Positions 6,079 to 8,425 of a stretch of DNA of 8,425 bases are shown one piece after another. How positions within the stretch are numbered: the stretch's first letter is position 1; every line of letters starts with the position of its first letter. The notes below the pieces were generated by a model. It made no database searches and had not been told where the DNA came from. It worked only from the letters and a program-made list of their open reading frames with translations. Position numbers and translations under genes: made by a program. The DNA is taken from the NCBI GenBank assembly GCA_044346745.1, contig JBIIYQ010000120.1, positions 1-8,425 on the forward strand, given 5' to 3'. Source of the DNA: UKL13-2 sp044346745. GTDB lineage: Bacteria > Pseudomonadota > Gammaproteobacteria > Burkholderiales > Usitatibacteraceae.

Positions 6079-6966
6079 ATGCATTTGATACAGCTTAGCC
6101 AACTAAATTTTGATCTGCACAACCACACCAGCGCTTCCGACGGACTTTTGTCGGCTGACGAGCTTGTGCGCATGGCTCACCAAAACGGTTGTGATGCGGT
6201 CGCCATCACTGACCACGATACGGTGACAAACATCGCGGCGGGCCAAGCAAGTGCGGCCGCCGTTGGACTTCGATTTATCAGCGGTGTGGAAATCTCGGTA
6301 TCGTGGGTGGCAGTTGATGACATCGACAGTCCGCTAACAACTATCCACATCGTCGGATTGAATATCGATGCCACAAATGAGACTCTGCTGGCAGGCCTAC
6401 AAAGCGTCCGGAGCGGTCGCATCATACGCGGGCGGGAGATCGCAAAGCAACTAGTGGAAGCGGGGCTGTCGGATATTTTTGACGACGCCTACGCGTTTGC
6501 CGAGAACAAAGAGATGTTGGGTCGAACCCACTTCGCGCGAGCCTTGGTGGCCCGTGGCATCGTGCCGGATATCGGTTCTGCGTTCAAACGCTTTTTGACC
6601 CAGGGGAACCCGGGTTACATTCCACACCGCTGGGCGAGTCTCGCCGATGCGGTGGCTTGGATTCGCGCGGCGGGTGGCATCGCCGTGATCGCGCATCCAG
6701 CTCGTTACAAACTCTCTAGCGTAGAATTTGACGCGTTGTTTGATGAGTTCAAAGCCCTCGGCGGGCAAGGGGTTGAGGTTGTGACCGGGAGCCACGCGCC
6801 GAATGAATACGCTGCGGCAGGTGCCCGCTGCAAAGCGTTCGGGCTGTATGCCTCGCGCGGCGCTGATTTTCATGGTTTGGCTGAAACGCCCGTTCAACCC
6901 GGGAAGATGGCACTGTTGAGTGATGTGGATCGTGATTTGGTTCCTGTCTGGCAGCTTTTCCATTGA
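6079..6966 (+). CDS. rnm: PHP-family phosphoesterase, Rnm/YciV type (3',5'-nucleoside bisphosphate phosphatase / 5'-3' exoribonuclease)
   Basis: Members of this family use a metal cluster to remove the 3'-phosphate from 3',5'-nucleoside bisphosphates. The E. coli enzyme (Rnm/YciV) also trims RNA 5' ends as RNase AM. The 295-residue product has the expected length (E. coli about 293) and the full set of PHP metal ligands: DLHNHT (His14, His16), Asp21, ITDHDT (Asp45, His46), SGVEIS (Glu71), GRTHFA (His151), IAHPARY (His206) and GADFHG (Asp263, His265). The insert at about 72-205 between Glu71 and the later ligands is typical of this subfamily. It starts at ATG 6079, with only a weak GAAAG upstream; no better in-frame start is visible. 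It lies 63 bases before yciO on the same strand, the pairing also found in E. coli (yciV-yciO), and is divergent from the 251-aa gene. Family and metal site are secure; the exact physiological substrate is inferred from relatives. Confidence 0.94.
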   Translation: MHLIQLSQLNFDLHNHTSASDGLLSADELVRMAHQNGCDAVAITDHDTVTNIAAGQASAAAVGLRFISGVEISVSWVAVDDIDSPLTTIHIVGLNIDATNETLLAGLQSVRSGRIIRGREIAKQLVEAGLSDIFDDAYAFAENKEMLGRTHFARALVARGIVPDIGSAFKRFLTQGNPGYIPHRWASLADAVAWIRAAGGIAVIAHPARYKLSSVEFDALFDEFKALGGQGVEVVTGSHAPNEYAAAGARCKAFGLYASRGADFHGLAETPVQPGKMALLSDVDRDLVPVWQLFH

Positions 6967-7029
6967 TGCACACACGCTGCTAATTGAGGCACCCGACTCT
7001 TGCACCGCCAGATCCTCTAGATACGTGAC

Positions 7030-7659
7030 ATGAGTCAGTTTTTTGTTTTGCATCCGACGCACCCCGAAACGCGCCTTATCAAGCGTGCGGTCGAGATCGT
7101 CAGGCAGGGTGGTTTGATCGCGTATCCGACAGACTCCTGTTACGCCCTTGGTTGCCATATTGGCGATAAAACTGCCATGGAGCGGATTCGAAGAATACGG
7201 GGAGTCGATGAGCGTCACCAGTTCACACTAGTGTGTCGGGATCTGTCAGAGATCGGTACTTACGCAAAGGTGGACAACTCGCAGTACCGCTTGCTGAAGG
7301 CGCACACACCGGGCGCCTACACGTTTATCCTTAAGGCGACTCGTGAGTTGCCGCGACGGCTCGCACACCCCAAGCGGGCCACTATCGGGGTTCGTGTGCC
7401 CGATCATGTTGTTGCTAGCGCCCTACTTGCGGAATTGGGCGAGCCGATTCTTTCGTCAACGTTGGTGCTACCCGAGGCCTCTGAGCCTCTCAACGACGCG
7501 GAAGCGATCCGCGAAGCGCTGGAGCACCAGCTCGATGTCATACTCGACGGCGGTGCTTGCGGAATCGAACCCACGAGTATCATCGACCTCTCTCAAGATG
7601 TCCCCTCATTGGTTCGACGCGGTAAGGGTGATGTGTCCATGTTCGGTTTCGATGTGTGA
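7030..7659 (+). CDS. yciO: YciO-type protein of the Sua5/YciO/YrdC family
   Basis: This cytosolic YrdC-fold protein is a paralogue of TsaC/Sua5, which makes threonylcarbamoyl-AMP for tRNA t6A. YciO itself is not the main t6A enzyme, and its cellular role remains unclear. The 209-residue product aligns throughout with E. coli YciO (about 206 residues): MSQFF..HP at the start, AVEIVRQGGLIAYPTDS (YPTDS at 32-36), YALGC, DKTAMERIRRIR, FTLVCRDLSE, HTPGAYTFILKAT (93-99), TIGVRVP, GEPILSSTL, and VIDL-like IIDL near 184-187, followed by VRRGKGDV. This YciO-specific pattern, rather than the KxR pattern of TsaC/Sua5, supports the subfamily call. The ATG at 7030 has only a poor ribosome binding site. 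It follows the PHP gene by 63 bases and precedes the membrane protease by 44, so the three are probably co-transcribed. Confidence 0.95.
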   Translation: MSQFFVLHPTHPETRLIKRAVEIVRQGGLIAYPTDSCYALGCHIGDKTAMERIRRIRGVDERHQFTLVCRDLSEIGTYAKVDNSQYRLLKAHTPGAYTFILKATRELPRRLAHPKRATIGVRVPDHVVASALLAELGEPILSSTLVLPEASEPLNDAEAIREALEHQLDVILDGGACGIEPTSIIDLSQDVPSLVRRGKGDVSMFGFDV

Positions 7660-7703
7660 AGCTGGGAGGCTGATTTTGTTTTGTATTGCTTGCTGACCGA
7701 AGA

Positions 7704-8351
7704 ATGGATATCGAGATCATCCAAAAGATTACGGTGTACGCCATACCGCTCATCTTTGCCATCACCTTGCACGAGGCTGCGCATGCGTTTGCCGCCCGCT
7801 ATTTTGGCGACTCCACCGCATACATGCTGGGGAGAATGACGCTCAACCCCATAAAGCATATTGATCCAGTTTGGACTATCGTCGTCCCACTTGTTACCCT
7901 GCTTGTCTCCCCCTTTGTATTTGGTGCAGCCAAGCCCGTGCCGGTCAACTTCGGCGCTTTGCGAAGACCCAAACAGGACATGATTTGGGTCGCCGCCGCC
8001 GGCCCTGCCGCCAACCTGTTGATGATGCTGATGTGGGCGCTAGTGGGCAAGATTGCGTTGATTTTTGCCGCCTCGGAGGCGGTCGTATTCATCATCCTGG
8101 TGGCGAAGGCGGGGATCTTTGTGAACGCCATTTTGATGGTGTTTAACTTGTTTCCACTTTTGCCGCTTGACGGCGGACGAATCCTTGCCGGGCTCCTGCC
8201 GGGTCGCGCATCCTACTTTTTTGCTAAATCCGAGCCGTATGGCATGTTCATTCTTGTTGCCTTGATTCTGACCGGAGTAATGGGGGCGTTTCTTTGGCCT
8301 CTGGTTGACTTCTCGATGAACGCGGTATACTCCTTACTTGACCTTAGGTGA
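7704..8351 (+). CDS. Site-2 protease-like M50 membrane zinc metallopeptidase, short form
   Basis: This is a predicted polytopic inner-membrane zinc metalloprotease of the M50 (S2P/rhomboid-unrelated) class, which cuts membrane proteins within the lipid bilayer. The 215-residue product has the zinc-binding HEAAH motif (His23, Glu24, His27) in its first membrane helix, the GAAKPVPVN and AGPAANLLMM motifs in the middle, and NLFPLLPLDGGR with the third zinc ligand Asp156. Hydrophobic segments lie near residues 9-31, 50-70, 90-115, 118-150 and 180-200. It has no PDZ domain, unlike RseP (about 450 residues), and belongs to the compact M50 group common in betaproteobacteria, whose substrates are mostly unknown. 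ATG 7704 is preferred; an in-frame TTG at 7686 adds six residues (LADRR-like) and has no ribosome binding site at usable distance. It is the last recognisable gene of the plus-strand group. No sigma or anti-sigma partner is in the window. Confidence 0.93.
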   Translation: MDIEIIQKITVYAIPLIFAITLHEAAHAFAARYFGDSTAYMLGRMTLNPIKHIDPVWTIVVPLVTLLVSPFVFGAAKPVPVNFGALRRPKQDMIWVAAAGPAANLLMMLMWALVGKIALIFAASEAVVFIILVAKAGIFVNAILMVFNLFPLLPLDGGRILAGLLPGRASYFFAKSEPYGMFILVALILTGVMGAFLWPLVDFSMNAVYSLLDLR

Positions 8352-8425
8352 AGTCTGGCGTAAGCAGCCATACATTGTGTTGTCCCGCTAGCAGTTCCGC
8401 CTCCCGGCGTTGAGACACTGGACAG

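Noticed and set aside
6451..7218. 255-codon minus-strand frame opposite the PHP gene and yciO
   Set aside because: It lies antisense to two well-identified genes and its sequence has no recognisable motif.
8352..8425. Tail after the M50 protease gene
   Set aside because: No ATG, terminator or RNA structure is visible in 74 bases. A following trpS gene, seen in some relatives, cannot be supported from this sequence.

Overview
This window looks like ordinary chromosomal housekeeping DNA from a proteobacterium with moderate GC content, most likely a betaproteobacterium (Burkholderiales-like). That placement is inference. It rests on protein character (a single-chain long-form PurL, a Par27-type periplasmic parvulin, and YciO and YciI proteins that align by eye with those of E. 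coli) and on gene order; no marker RNA is present. I see no mobile element, tRNA, rRNA, CRISPR array or phage gene.

Layout. Positions 1-2438 (+) hold the C-terminal two thirds of purL, open at the left edge. It meets, stop codon against stop codon, a minus-strand gene of unknown function (2439-2837). A 219-bp gap follows, containing a strong hairpin terminator at 3013-3040. The minus-strand cluster 5129-3057 reads yciB, yciI, a bolA-like gene, then an exported parvulin. The first three are joined by a 1-base overlap and a 2-base gap, so they almost certainly form one operon that ends at that terminator. Upstream on the same strand is a 251-aa protein of unknown function (5995-5240). It is divergent from a plus-strand group: a PHP-family phosphoesterase of the Rnm/YciV type (6079-6966), yciO (7030-7659) and a short site-2-protease-like membrane metallopeptidase (7704-8351). 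The last 74 bases hold no gene I can recognise.

How the genes relate. PurL makes FGAM in purine synthesis. The yciB operon combines an inner-membrane protein linked to septation and envelope integrity, a small cytosolic YciI enzyme-like protein, a BolA-family protein and a periplasmic foldase, which suggests a cell-envelope theme. The plus-strand group pairs a nucleotide/RNA-end phosphoesterase with YciO and a membrane protease. In E. coli, yciB and yciI lie on one side of the trp operon and yciV-yciO on the other, so the window resembles a compact version of that neighbourhood without trp or tonB.

The two unknown proteins (2439-2837 and 5240-5995) are the least explained content. I found no convincing new multi-gene system.
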